Positions 7,689 through 14,139 of a DNA stretch of 17,538 bases are shown here, in pieces. Both the position numbers and the translations under genes were made by a program. The notes beneath the pieces are model-generated. The model saw nothing but the letters and a program-made list of their open reading frames with translations. It made no database searches and had not been told where the DNA came from. This stretch comes from DASQDT01 sp036380435 (lineage in GTDB: Bacteria; Acidobacteriota; Blastocatellia; Pyrinomonadales; Pyrinomonadaceae). The DNA is taken from NCBI GenBank assembly GCA_036380435.1, contig DASVES010000454.1, forward strand, positions 1 to 17,538, read 5' to 3'. Position 1 is the first letter of the stretch. Each line of letters opens with the position of its first letter.

Positions 7689-8840
7689 ATGATTAATCTA
7701 CTCTCCTCGGCGACCTTTGTGCCCCCGCACAAGTTCACCACCCCCGATCTCGTCGCCGCGCTCGGGCGCAAGCTCTCGCCAGAAATGCTCACCACCATCG
7801 GCAGTCTGGGGGTAAATCAAAGATACTCCGCGCTGGAGAACTATCCCAACTTCCTGACCGGGGAGTCGATGCACCCGACGATTTCGGCGACCGACCTCGC
7901 CGTCGCGGCCGGGAAAAAGTGTATCGAGCAGTGGGGCGGCGACCCGCGCAAGATCGGCCTGTTAGTCGCGGCGACGAACACTCCCGCACAGCTTCTCCCC
8001 TGCCTCGCCTCCGAGGTGATGGCGAACATGCACGGCGTCCTTTCGCGCTCGATCAGCACCGTGAGCATGCAGGCGCAAGGGTGCTCCGTTCTCCTCAAGT
8101 CGATTGAGGTGGCGCAGTGGTATCTCTGCTCCAACCCCCACAACGTCGCGCTCGTCCTGATGTCGGAAGCCCACACGCCCTACATCACGCAGCTCCTGCG
8201 TGAAGAATATTTCGGCTATCGCGAAATCGCCCAGATGCGTAAGAGCCGCAGCGCCGACGAAGCCGGCATCGCCAGGGAGCGTTTGAACACCACGCTGGTC
8301 GTGCAGGCGATGCTCTTCGGCGACGGGGCCGTGGCCCTGCTCATCGGGCGCGAAGACGGGGAGGCGACCTTCGGCCCCATCACACATCTGACGAACGACG
8401 ACCCCGAAGATGTAAAGCTGTTGACGATGGAAGGCGGAAGCCTCCACCCCTGCGTGGGCGGCAAGCCGCAGTATTTCATGCAGCCTAAAGTGCCGGGCCG
8501 GGGCGCGCACTACGCCGCTAAGACGGTGAAGCGGACGCTTGAGCATCCCCAGTCGCCAGTCCATAGTCTCGAACAGGTGGAGGGTTACCTGATCCACACC
8601 GGGAGCAGAAAAATTCTCGACGGCGTCTGCTCGCAGCTCTCACTGTCGCCGGAATCGCCCAGGGTTCGCACCTCCTACGAAGTTCTTGAGAGCTACGGCA
8701 ACCTTTCGAGCGCCTCCACCGGGTTCATGCTCGCGGAGAAAAGTGTCCGACAGGGGGTACACCTGGCCGTCGGCTTCGGCGTCGGCTTCACGGCGAGCGC
8801 CGGGCTGATCAGCTTTCACGGCTCCGGCACGAATCATTAG
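7689..8840 (+). CDS. Thiolase-fold condensing enzyme (3-oxoacyl-ACP synthase III / chalcone-synthase-like)
   Basis: 383-residue ketosynthase of the KAS III/type III polyketide synthase superfamily. Such enzymes load an acyl group on Cys and condense it with malonyl-ACP or malonyl-CoA. The triad is visible: Cys132 in MQAQGCSVLL, His303 in GYLIHTGSRKILDGV and Asn338 in SYGNLSSAS. The YGNLSSAS block and the C-terminal GFGVGFT (361-367) echo chalcone-synthase signatures YGNMSSA and GFGPG. The N-terminal SSATFVPPHKF and LLVAATNTPAQLLPC follow the general KAS III pattern. The Cys-to-His spacing (171 residues) is longer than the roughly 130-140 typical of both families, because the 160-230 segment carries an extra loop (REEYFGYREI...). 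It stands alone: no acyl carrier protein, methyltransferase or cyclase gene adjoins it. Substrate and product are unknown, and type III PKS versus KAS III is unresolved. Confidence 0.85.
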   Translation: MINLLSSATFVPPHKFTTPDLVAALGRKLSPEMLTTIGSLGVNQRYSALENYPNFLTGESMHPTISATDLAVAAGKKCIEQWGGDPRKIGLLVAATNTPAQLLPCLASEVMANMHGVLSRSISTVSMQAQGCSVLLKSIEVAQWYLCSNPHNVALVLMSEAHTPYITQLLREEYFGYREIAQMRKSRSADEAGIARERLNTTLVVQAMLFGDGAVALLIGREDGEATFGPITHLTNDDPEDVKLLTMEGGSLHPCVGGKPQYFMQPKVPGRGAHYAAKTVKRTLEHPQSPVHSLEQVEGYLIHTGSRKILDGVCSQLSLSPESPRVRTSYEVLESYGNLSSASTGFMLAEKSVRQGVHLAVGFGVGFTASAGLISFHGSGTNH

Positions 8841-8930
8841 GAAGGCAAAAGGCAAAAGTAAAAAGGCAAAAGTGAGGAAGCGTCTCACCTCTTCACTTTT
8901 GCCTTTTGCCTTTTTACTTTTGCCTTCTTC
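8841..8930. repeat. Intergenic palindrome of GGCAAAAG words (22-bp perfect arms)
   Basis: Directly after the condensing enzyme stop. Arms 8851-8872 and 8903-8924 are perfect 22-bp inverted repeats made of iterated GGCAAAAG with a GTAAAAAG variant. The inner bases AAAAGGCAAAAGTGA also pair with a copy in the right arm in a shifted register, so several hairpins are possible. It could act as a terminator or 3'-end protector for the upstream mRNA, and the right arm has T-rich stretches. It may also be a dispersed small repeat. Confidence 0.85.
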
Positions 8931-8937
8931 AGTGAAG

Positions 8938-8966
8938 TTGCCGGCCTGTGGGCCTTCGGTTATCAT
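8938..8966 (+). promoter_or_regulatory. Predicted sigma-70 promoter for the resB-ccsA cluster
   Basis: TTGCCG (8938-8943) and TATCAT (8961-8966) are separated by exactly 17 bp. The -10 matches consensus at 5 of 6 positions and the -35 keeps TTG. It lies just after the palindrome and about 45 bp before the resB ATG, so it would drive the cytochrome maturation genes. Confidence 0.5.
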
Positions 8967-9011
8967 TACGCACACTCGATCTGAAGTTTTGAAGTGCCAG
9001 CCCGCTAAAAC

Positions 9012-10544
9012 ATGTCGGCAATAGAAGAGACCAAGACCGAGATTGGCGTACAGAAGAAGGCCGCGCCGCGTGCGGCTTCGGCCTCCGTCGTCACACGCGT
9101 CCTCGACTTCCTCAGCTCCGTGCGCTTCGGCGTCTCCCTGCTCATCCTGCTCTCCGTCGCCTGCATGATCGGCATGCTCGTCATGCAGCAGAACGTGGAC
9201 GGGTTCGACAAGTATTACCTCGACCTGTCGCCGGCCACGCGCCTGCTCTTCGGCGCGCTCGGCTTCTTCGACATCTATCACGTCTGGTACTTCAACGCGC
9301 TCCTCCTCGTCCTCTCTCTCAACATCGTGCTGGCCTCCATCGACCGCTTCCCGAAGGCGTGGACGTTCGTCTCGCGCCCGAAGCTCGACGCCTCGGCCCA
9401 CTGGCTCCGCGGGCAGGAGCAGAGCGCGACCGTCACGCTCGCCGACGACGGCGCGCAGGGCACGGCCGCGGAGCGCGTCGCGTCGGCCTTCTCAGCACAC
9501 GGCCTCAAGCCGCGCCTGACCGAGAAGGGCGGGCGCACCTTCGTCTTTGGCGAGCGCGCCGTGTGGAACCGTCTGGGCGCTTACTCAGTCCACGTCGCCC
9601 TGCTAACGATTTTCACGGGTGGATTCCTGACCTCTCAGTTCGGCTTCACCGGCAACCTGTCGATGGAGCCGGGAGGGTCGGGCAACAAGATCGTCGAGCG
9701 GGTGCTCGATCTCGACGAGCCGAAGCTCGTCACCACGCCGCTGCCGTTCACGGTCGAATGTATTGACATCCAGCAGAAGCTCATCCGCAAGGACGGCCCC
9801 ATCACGGCCGACAACACGCTCGACTGGCTGACGACCATCCGTATCAAAGACCCCATCTACGGCGAGCGCGAGGGGGTCACCCACATGAACACGCCGCTCG
9901 ACTTCAAGCGCGGCTGGTGGTGGGACAACTACCGCTTCTTTCAAGCCAGCTTCACGCCGAACGGCAAGGCGCGCTCCATCACGCTGCGCGTCGCGCCCGA
10001 AGGCGGCGGCGCCGCGCAGGACGTGACCATCGCGCGCGACGGCGCGGGCGTGCTTACCGACGGCACGCGCATCGAGTTCAAAGATTTCTCCGCGCAGTTC
10101 AGCGCCGGCCAGCAGCAAGCGCAGAGTGAGCAGGTCGTCTACACCAACCCGGCGGCGACGCTCCTCGTTCACCCGGCCGCGGGCGGCGCTCCCGAGCGCG
10201 CCTTCGCCTTCACGCCGCAGATGGCCGAGAACGCGCCCATCGCCAAGCGGGCGGTCGGCGGCTACACGTTCCGGCTCGTCGATTTCGAGAAGGTGCCGGA
10301 GACGCACGTCCTCTCCGTTCAGCGCGACCCCGGCGCGACGGTCGTCTACATCGGTTTCATCCTGTTGGGGCTGACGCTCTGCGCCGTCTTCTTCTTCTCG
10401 CACCAGAGGGTGTGGGCGCTCATCGAGGAGCGCGGCCAGGGGCGCTATGAGGTGGTGTTGGGCGGCAATACGAACCGCAACAAGCTCGGCTTCGAGGATC
10501 GCTTCAAGCGAATCGCCGCCGCGCTCGGCGGACCGAACAGTTGA
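9012..10544 (+). CDS. resB: ResB/Ccs1 cytochrome c biogenesis protein
   Basis: 510-residue ResB-family protein of the system II cytochrome c maturation pathway. With CcsA it carries heme across the membrane and presents reduced apocytochrome for thioether attachment. Visible layout: hydrophilic N-terminus; TM1 ~36-58 (SSVRFGVSLLILLSV, the family hallmark); TM2 ~93-110; TM3 ~190-208 with conserved-type His194 (YSVHVALLTIFTGGF); a large extracytoplasmic domain ~210-440; TM4 ~444-462 followed by SHQRVWA with His464, the typical ResB closing motif. The length is normal for the family. The ribosome binding site is weak. The next gene starts 14 bp downstream with AGGTGA overlapping this stop region, a standard resB-ccsA operon arrangement. 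The call is secure, and only the nomenclature (resB/ccs1/ccsB) varies. Confidence 0.95.
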   Translation: MSAIEETKTEIGVQKKAAPRAASASVVTRVLDFLSSVRFGVSLLILLSVACMIGMLVMQQNVDGFDKYYLDLSPATRLLFGALGFFDIYHVWYFNALLLVLSLNIVLASIDRFPKAWTFVSRPKLDASAHWLRGQEQSATVTLADDGAQGTAAERVASAFSAHGLKPRLTEKGGRTFVFGERAVWNRLGAYSVHVALLTIFTGGFLTSQFGFTGNLSMEPGGSGNKIVERVLDLDEPKLVTTPLPFTVECIDIQQKLIRKDGPITADNTLDWLTTIRIKDPIYGEREGVTHMNTPLDFKRGWWWDNYRFFQASFTPNGKARSITLRVAPEGGGAAQDVTIARDGAGVLTDGTRIEFKDFSAQFSAGQQQAQSEQVVYTNPAATLLVHPAAGGAPERAFAFTPQMAENAPIAKRAVGGYTFRLVDFEKVPETHVLSVQRDPGATVVYIGFILLGLTLCAVFFFSHQRVWALIEERGQGRYEVVLGGNTNRNKLGFEDRFKRIAAALGGPNS

Positions 10545-10558
10545 GGTGAAGTAAGATT

Positions 10559-12229
10559 ATGAGTGAAGTCTTAAAGCGGTCGGCCTTCGTCGCCGGCCAT
10601 GTCGGTGACGCGGAGCCGAAGACCACGGCGCTCGGTTCATACGCCCCGGCGTTTGTGGCCGTCGGCGGCGCGCTCGCGCTGGCGCTGCTGCGCTACACGA
10701 TGGGCGGCGCAAACTTCATCTCCGACGGCGCGCTGATGATGCTCGCGCTCGCCGCCTACCTGATCGCCGCCGTTTTCTGTCTGACGAACCTCTACGCCCC
10801 GGCCACGCTCTTCCAGCGCATCGGGCTGTGGGGCGCGACCGCCGGCGTCTTCTTCAATCTGTCGAGCTGGCTCGTGCGCTGGTTCTTCGCCTACGACGCG
10901 GAGACGACCGTGCTCGCGGCGCAGGGCGTCCCGGCGAGCGAGTGGCCGTGGCTGTTTCGCTACATCCCGTTCGCGAACCTCTACGACTTGAGTCTGGCCT
11001 TCGCCTTCGGCGCTGGCATCACGACGCTCGTCATCGCGCACCGCAAAAACTTCCGCTTCCTCGGCGCGATCTCGCTGCCGATGGCCGCGCTCATCCTCGT
11101 GCTCGCTCGCTTCATCGGCGACGACCTGATTCAGCTCCCGCCCGTGCTCGACTCCTACTGGCGGCCCATCCACGTCGGCATCGCCTCGCTCTCCTACGGC
11201 GTCGCGCTCGTCTGCTTCGCCGTCGCGGTCGTTTATCTTTTGAAGGACGGCGTGAAGACGGAGGCGATGGCCATCTGGACGAGTTTGTTTGCGCTCTTCA
11301 TCATCCTGACCGTCAGCCGCGGCACGGTCTTCACGCTCGGCAGCGTCTTCTGGAGCTTCGACCCGGCCGCCTTCGGCACCTACCGCGCCTCGACCGTCAT
11401 CGGCAACTCGCGCTCGGCGCTGGCGCTGCGCGCAGACCTCCCCTTCGTCGGCCCGCTCCTCGTCATCGCCGGCCTGATGCTCGCCGGCGTCGTCGCCGCG
11501 TTTCTGGTCTACCTGAACAAGCAGAGCGAGTCGGCGCGCGCATGGGGGCACCGTCTGCTCGTCGCGGCTTTGATCGTTCAGGGTCTCGCCATCGTGACGC
11601 TGGCCTATCAGGTGAAGAACACCGGGGACGTGCTCGCGCGCGTCAACACGTCGCAGTACGAGCGGTTCACCGTCTGGATGATCGAGCAGGAGATGACGCA
11701 GCAGCGCGCGCCGGCACAGGCCATCAAGGCGGAGGTGGCGAGCTACACGCCGGAGCAAAAGTATCAACTCGCCGACCGCTGGGTGCGCGACAACGGCGCG
11801 CGTCTGCGTCTGCGCCTCGGGGCCAACCCCGTGGAGTTTGCCGCGCTGATTACGTGCTTCGCCGCCACGCTCTTCGTCGTCATCTTCAGCTTCCGCACGG
11901 AGAAGTTGCGCGACGCCCTGCCGCCGCTCCCGAAGATCGACTCGCTGATGTACAAGACGGCGGGCGTCACCTTCGCAGGACTGGCGCTGCTGTTGATGAC
12001 GGGGGCGGTGTGGGCCAACGAGTCGTGGGGCCGCTACTGGGGCTGGGACCCGAAGGAGGTCGGGGCCTTCGTCGCGTGGCTCACCTACGGCGGCTTCCTC
12101 CACACGCGCATCTCGCGCGGCTGGACGGGCAGGTCTTCGGCCTACTTCGCCCTCGTCGCCTTCCTCCTCATCATTTTCACCTACCTCGGCGTCAGCTACC
12201 TGCTGCCGGGCCTGCACTCTTACGCCTGA
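10559..12229 (+). CDS. ccsA: CcsA/ResC heme-handling cytochrome c synthase subunit with large internal insertion
   Basis: 556-residue polytopic protein of the CcmC/CcmF/CcsA heme-handling family. The WWD motif is clear at 490-497 (WGRYWGWD, followed by PKE). It is flanked by His205 in PPVLDSYWRPIHVGIASLSYG and His515 in YGGFLHTRISRGW, the expected heme-ligand positions. It forms the synthase with the adjacent ResB. Typical CcsA proteins have about 300-400 residues and move from the first His block to the WWD block after a short connector. Here ~230-450 is additional: two or three more membrane segments (around 238-252, 296-318 and 332-350) plus a hydrophilic domain ~350-425, before another segment ~425-444. 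The family call is secure and the role of the insertion unknown. AGGTGA (10544-10549) is the ribosome binding site. Confidence 0.94.
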   Translation: MSEVLKRSAFVAGHVGDAEPKTTALGSYAPAFVAVGGALALALLRYTMGGANFISDGALMMLALAAYLIAAVFCLTNLYAPATLFQRIGLWGATAGVFFNLSSWLVRWFFAYDAETTVLAAQGVPASEWPWLFRYIPFANLYDLSLAFAFGAGITTLVIAHRKNFRFLGAISLPMAALILVLARFIGDDLIQLPPVLDSYWRPIHVGIASLSYGVALVCFAVAVVYLLKDGVKTEAMAIWTSLFALFIILTVSRGTVFTLGSVFWSFDPAAFGTYRASTVIGNSRSALALRADLPFVGPLLVIAGLMLAGVVAAFLVYLNKQSESARAWGHRLLVAALIVQGLAIVTLAYQVKNTGDVLARVNTSQYERFTVWMIEQEMTQQRAPAQAIKAEVASYTPEQKYQLADRWVRDNGARLRLRLGANPVEFAALITCFAATLFVVIFSFRTEKLRDALPPLPKIDSLMYKTAGVTFAGLALLLMTGAVWANESWGRYWGWDPKEVGAFVAWLTYGGFLHTRISRGWTGRSSAYFALVAFLLIIFTYLGVSYLLPGLHSYA

Positions 12230-12234
12230 CGGCG

Positions 12235-12351
12235 CGTGATAAGTGATGAGTGATAAGTGATAAGAAAGAACGGAAGCTGTTAGCTCTTAGCTGTTGGCTG
12301 TTAGCTAATCGCTAAGGGCTAACAGCTTCTTATCACTCATCACTTATCACG
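12235..12351. repeat. Nested intergenic palindrome of GTGATAAG and AGCTGTTAGC words
   Basis: Fills the ccsA-TPR gap. The outer arms 12235-12257 and 12329-12351 are perfect 23-bp inverted repeats made of GTGATAA/GTGATGA words. The inner arms 12273-12291 and 12311-12329 pair over 19 bp with one G-U-type mismatch (perfect for 12 bp), built on GCTGTTAGC/CTTAGC words. The right arm ends 6 nt before the next ATG. It could be a processing or attenuation hairpin between operon genes, or a dispersed repeat. Confidence 0.9.
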
Positions 12352-12357
12352 TCATTT

Positions 12358-13131
12358 ATGACAAAAGAGAACGTCCTCTACTCGATCATCGGGCTGCTGC
12401 TGGGCTACGTCGTGGCCTTCACCTTTGTCACCTACGTCAACCAACGCGAGGCGGGCGCGGGGGCGACAGCGGCGGCGGTGCAGGGAGGCGCGGAGCCTGC
12501 TACGGGGCGGCCGGCAGGTTCGGCGCAGGAGGAGGAGATTAGGGAGCGCCTGCGCCAGATTGACGCCGCGGCGCGCGAGCAGCCCGAAGACTTCGACCTC
12601 CAGATGCGCGCCGGGCAGGCGCACGGCGCAATCGGGGAGTTTGAGGAGGCGATTGACTTCCTGTCGCGGGCGAGGGAGTTGCGGCCCGACGATTACGACG
12701 TGACGGTCGAACTCGGAAATCAGAACTTCGAGGCCGGTCGCTACGAGGTTGCCGAGCGCTGGTACAAGGAGGCGCTTGCGAAGAACCCGGACGACATCAA
12801 CGTCCGCACAGACCTCGGCCTCACCTTCTTCTTCCGCACGCCGCGCGACACGGAAAGCGCGCTTGCCGAGTTTCGCCGCTCGCTGGAGCGCGACCCCCGC
12901 CACGAGTTGACGCTCCAGAACATGACGGCCGTGCTCGCCAGCCGCGCCGCGCTCCGCGACGCCGACGCGGCGCTGCGCCGCAAGAGTCTCGAAGAGGCCG
13001 AGCAGACGCTCGTCCGGCTCGAAGCCCTCAACCCCTCCAACCCGTCGCTCCCCAAACTGCGCGACTCGCTCAGGGAGGCGCGCGAATCGCTCGGCGCCCA
13101 ACCCGTCTCTGCCGCCAAGGAGCGCGGCTGA
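12358..13131 (+). CDS. Membrane-anchored TPR protein, possible CcmI/NrfG-like apocytochrome chaperone
   Basis: 257-residue protein with a single N-terminal membrane helix (~6-28, VLYSIIGLLLGYVVAFTFV) and a linker. At least three tetratricopeptide repeats follow (~78-111 FDLQMRAGQAHGAIGEFEEA, ~112-145 and ~146-181), then a helical tail ~205-245. TPR proteins such as CcmI, CycH and NrfG hold apocytochrome c tails near the heme lyase. The position after resB-ccsA makes a similar role reasonable, but general TPR proteins can have any partner. No Shine-Dalgarno is visible. Instead the right arm of a large hairpin lies just upstream, suggesting translation depends on coupling, leaderless-like initiation or melting of the hairpin. 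The next ATG is too far inside the domain to be the start. Confidence 0.87.
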   Translation: MTKENVLYSIIGLLLGYVVAFTFVTYVNQREAGAGATAAAVQGGAEPATGRPAGSAQEEEIRERLRQIDAAAREQPEDFDLQMRAGQAHGAIGEFEEAIDFLSRARELRPDDYDVTVELGNQNFEAGRYEVAERWYKEALAKNPDDINVRTDLGLTFFFRTPRDTESALAEFRRSLERDPRHELTLQNMTAVLASRAALRDADAALRRKSLEEAEQTLVRLEALNPSNPSLPKLRDSLREARESLGAQPVSAAKERG

Positions 13132-13139
13132 AATCTCCC

Positions 13140-13293
13140 GCGCCTCCAGCGTGAGTACATCGGCGCTTGAGAACAGTATCGCGAGCGGAAGCCTCGCGGG
13201 TCTGCCGCGCGCGAGGGGGACTCTGGTCGATAGCACACCCGCTCGCTACCGCTCGCGGTACTGTGATTCGGGCAACTCTCACGCTGGAGGCGC
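13140..13293. repeat. 154-bp triple-nested intergenic palindrome with 16-bp perfect terminal inverted repeats
   Basis: Starts 8 bp after the TPR gene stop. Outer arms 13140-13155 and 13278-13293 are identical in inverted orientation (16/16, GCGCCTCCAGCGTGAG). Middle arms 13173-13188 and 13249-13264 match 15/16 (ACAGTAYCGCGAGCGG). Inner arms CCTCGCG (13192-13198) and CGCGAGG (13210-13216) close a third hairpin. Together they could fold into one long branched stem. The form suggests a small non-autonomous palindromic element (REP/MITE-like). No coding content is convincing. Confidence 0.85.
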
Positions 13294-13313
13294 AAACAGG
13301 AGCATCTGAAACA

Positions 13314-13844
13314 ATGCGTCATTTCTTCATTCGTGTTTTGCTGTGTGCAGCCGTGGCGCAGGTCGCGTGCGGCGGCGGCAACGCCGAAAAGACAGCCGAG
13401 ACGAACAGGCCCGCGACGGCGACGACCCTCGCGCACGGCCCGTCGGCCAACGTCCCGCCGGCCTCCACAACGCCGCCCGCCGCCGCGCCCCCGGTCGCGT
13501 CCTCGCACGGCGCGAGCGCGCCAAGCGTCCCGTCGGCGGGGCAGGGCAGAGCGTCTGCCGATACGGCGGCCCTCGACGCGAAAATCGCCGGCGCGCTCGC
13601 GAAAGCGAAGGCTCCGAAGGCCGGAGCGGCAGAGAAGAAGGCGGCGGCCTTGGCCTATCTCGAACGCGGGAACGTCTACTGGAGCGCCGGCGACCCCACG
13701 CTCTACAAGTTCGCCCTCGCCGACTTCAAGAGCGTGCTCGTCTACGACCCCGCCAACGCCGAGGCCGCCTCGAAGCGCGACGAGATCGTCCGCATCTACC
13801 GCGCCATGAACCGGCCCGTGCCCGAGCTGAGCAACGAGAAGTGA
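13314..13844 (+). CDS. Putative lipoprotein with C-terminal TPR-like helices
   Basis: 176-residue protein starting at the ATG at 13314 (MRHFFIRVLLCAAVAQVACGGG), with CAGGAG (13297-13302) upstream. An earlier in-frame start at 13167 would run through the palindromic element and is rejected. The signal peptide ends in a weak lipobox with Cys19 (QVAC; Gln at -3 is not ideal), followed by a Gly/Pro/Ala-rich tether ~20-80. The C-terminal half (~85-165) is helical. LAYLERGNVYWSAGDPTLYKFALADFKSVLVYDPANAEA (about 113-151) reads as a tetratricopeptide-like unit with an inserted loop. It probably sits on the periplasmic face of a membrane. Being downstream of resB-ccsA-TPR, it may join the same process, but the palindrome between them may separate transcripts. 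Function is unknown. Confidence 0.75.
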   Translation: MRHFFIRVLLCAAVAQVACGGGNAEKTAETNRPATATTLAHGPSANVPPASTTPPAAAPPVASSHGASAPSVPSAGQGRASADTAALDAKIAGALAKAKAPKAGAAEKKAAALAYLERGNVYWSAGDPTLYKFALADFKSVLVYDPANAEAASKRDEIVRIYRAMNRPVPELSNEK

Positions 13845-13853
13845 AGAGCTATT

Positions 13854-13960
13854 AGCGATTAGCTGTTAGCTATTAGCCAGAGCCGTCCGGCGCGTCGCCG
13901 CCCCATCCCGTCAAATCGCGCGTTCGCCATATTCCGGCTGATAGCTAACAGCTAATCGCT
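13854..13960. repeat. Intergenic palindrome of AGCTGTTAGC/GATTAGC words
   Basis: Arms 13854-13878 and 13936-13960 match 24/25 as inverted repeats, with one G-U-compatible difference, around a 57-nt GC-rich loop. The words (GATTAGC, TGTTAGC, TATTAGC) are 7-bp variants and overlap in content with the inner arms of the palindrome at 12273-12329. It begins 9 bp after the lipoprotein stop and may end that transcript. The rest of the 13845-14139 spacer holds the promoter and mini-ORFs of the sigma gene. Confidence 0.88.
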
Positions 13961-14028
13961 TCATTATTTTGGAACCAACAGGTCTGCTCCGGCGTGTGTG
14001 CCTGCCGGCTGGGACGGCCCGTGCGGTG

Positions 14029-14034
14029 TATAAT
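14029..14034 (+). promoter_or_regulatory. Consensus -10 element upstream of the ECF sigma gene
   Basis: A perfect TATAAT sits in otherwise GC-rich DNA. No recognisable -35 lies 16-18 bp upstream. Transcription would begin near 14041, leaving a short leader before the purine-rich GAGGAGGA (14059-14066). The isolation of the hexamer and the lack of any other gene between it and the sigma gene support a housekeeping promoter for the operon, though a chance match cannot be excluded. Confidence 0.45.
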
Positions 14035-14139
14035 GCCGGCGTGTCGGCCCGGCTGTCCGAGGAGGACGGCCCGCGTTGAGCGGCCCATGAGGCCGAGTTG
14101 GCCGCGTTCGGATTCGGGTTTCGGAGCCTGCCTACCCTG

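Noticed and set aside
11330..11375. GSVFWSFDP in CcsA (residues 261-269) as a second, degenerate WWD motif from an internal duplication
   Set aside because: Only a few residues coincide with WGRYWGWDP, and the surrounding segments lack the expected flanking His residues, so chance similarity is more likely.
10637..12217. Long open frame on the minus strand (526 codons) opposite ccsA, and similar long antisense frames at 13945-15366, 1860-2987 and 16405-17448
   Set aside because: They lie opposite confidently identified genes, have Arg/Glu/Asp-rich compositions typical of antisense frames in GC-rich coding DNA, and show no domain or signal.
13167..13313. Upstream in-frame extension of the lipoprotein gene
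   Set aside because: It would be encoded by the palindromic element and would bury the signal peptide inside the protein. CAGGAG supports ATG 13314.
12235..13960. CRISPR-like array made from the short repeated words
   Set aside because: The words are adjacent or overlapping and arranged as inverted arms, with no unique spacers of regular size and no cas genes.
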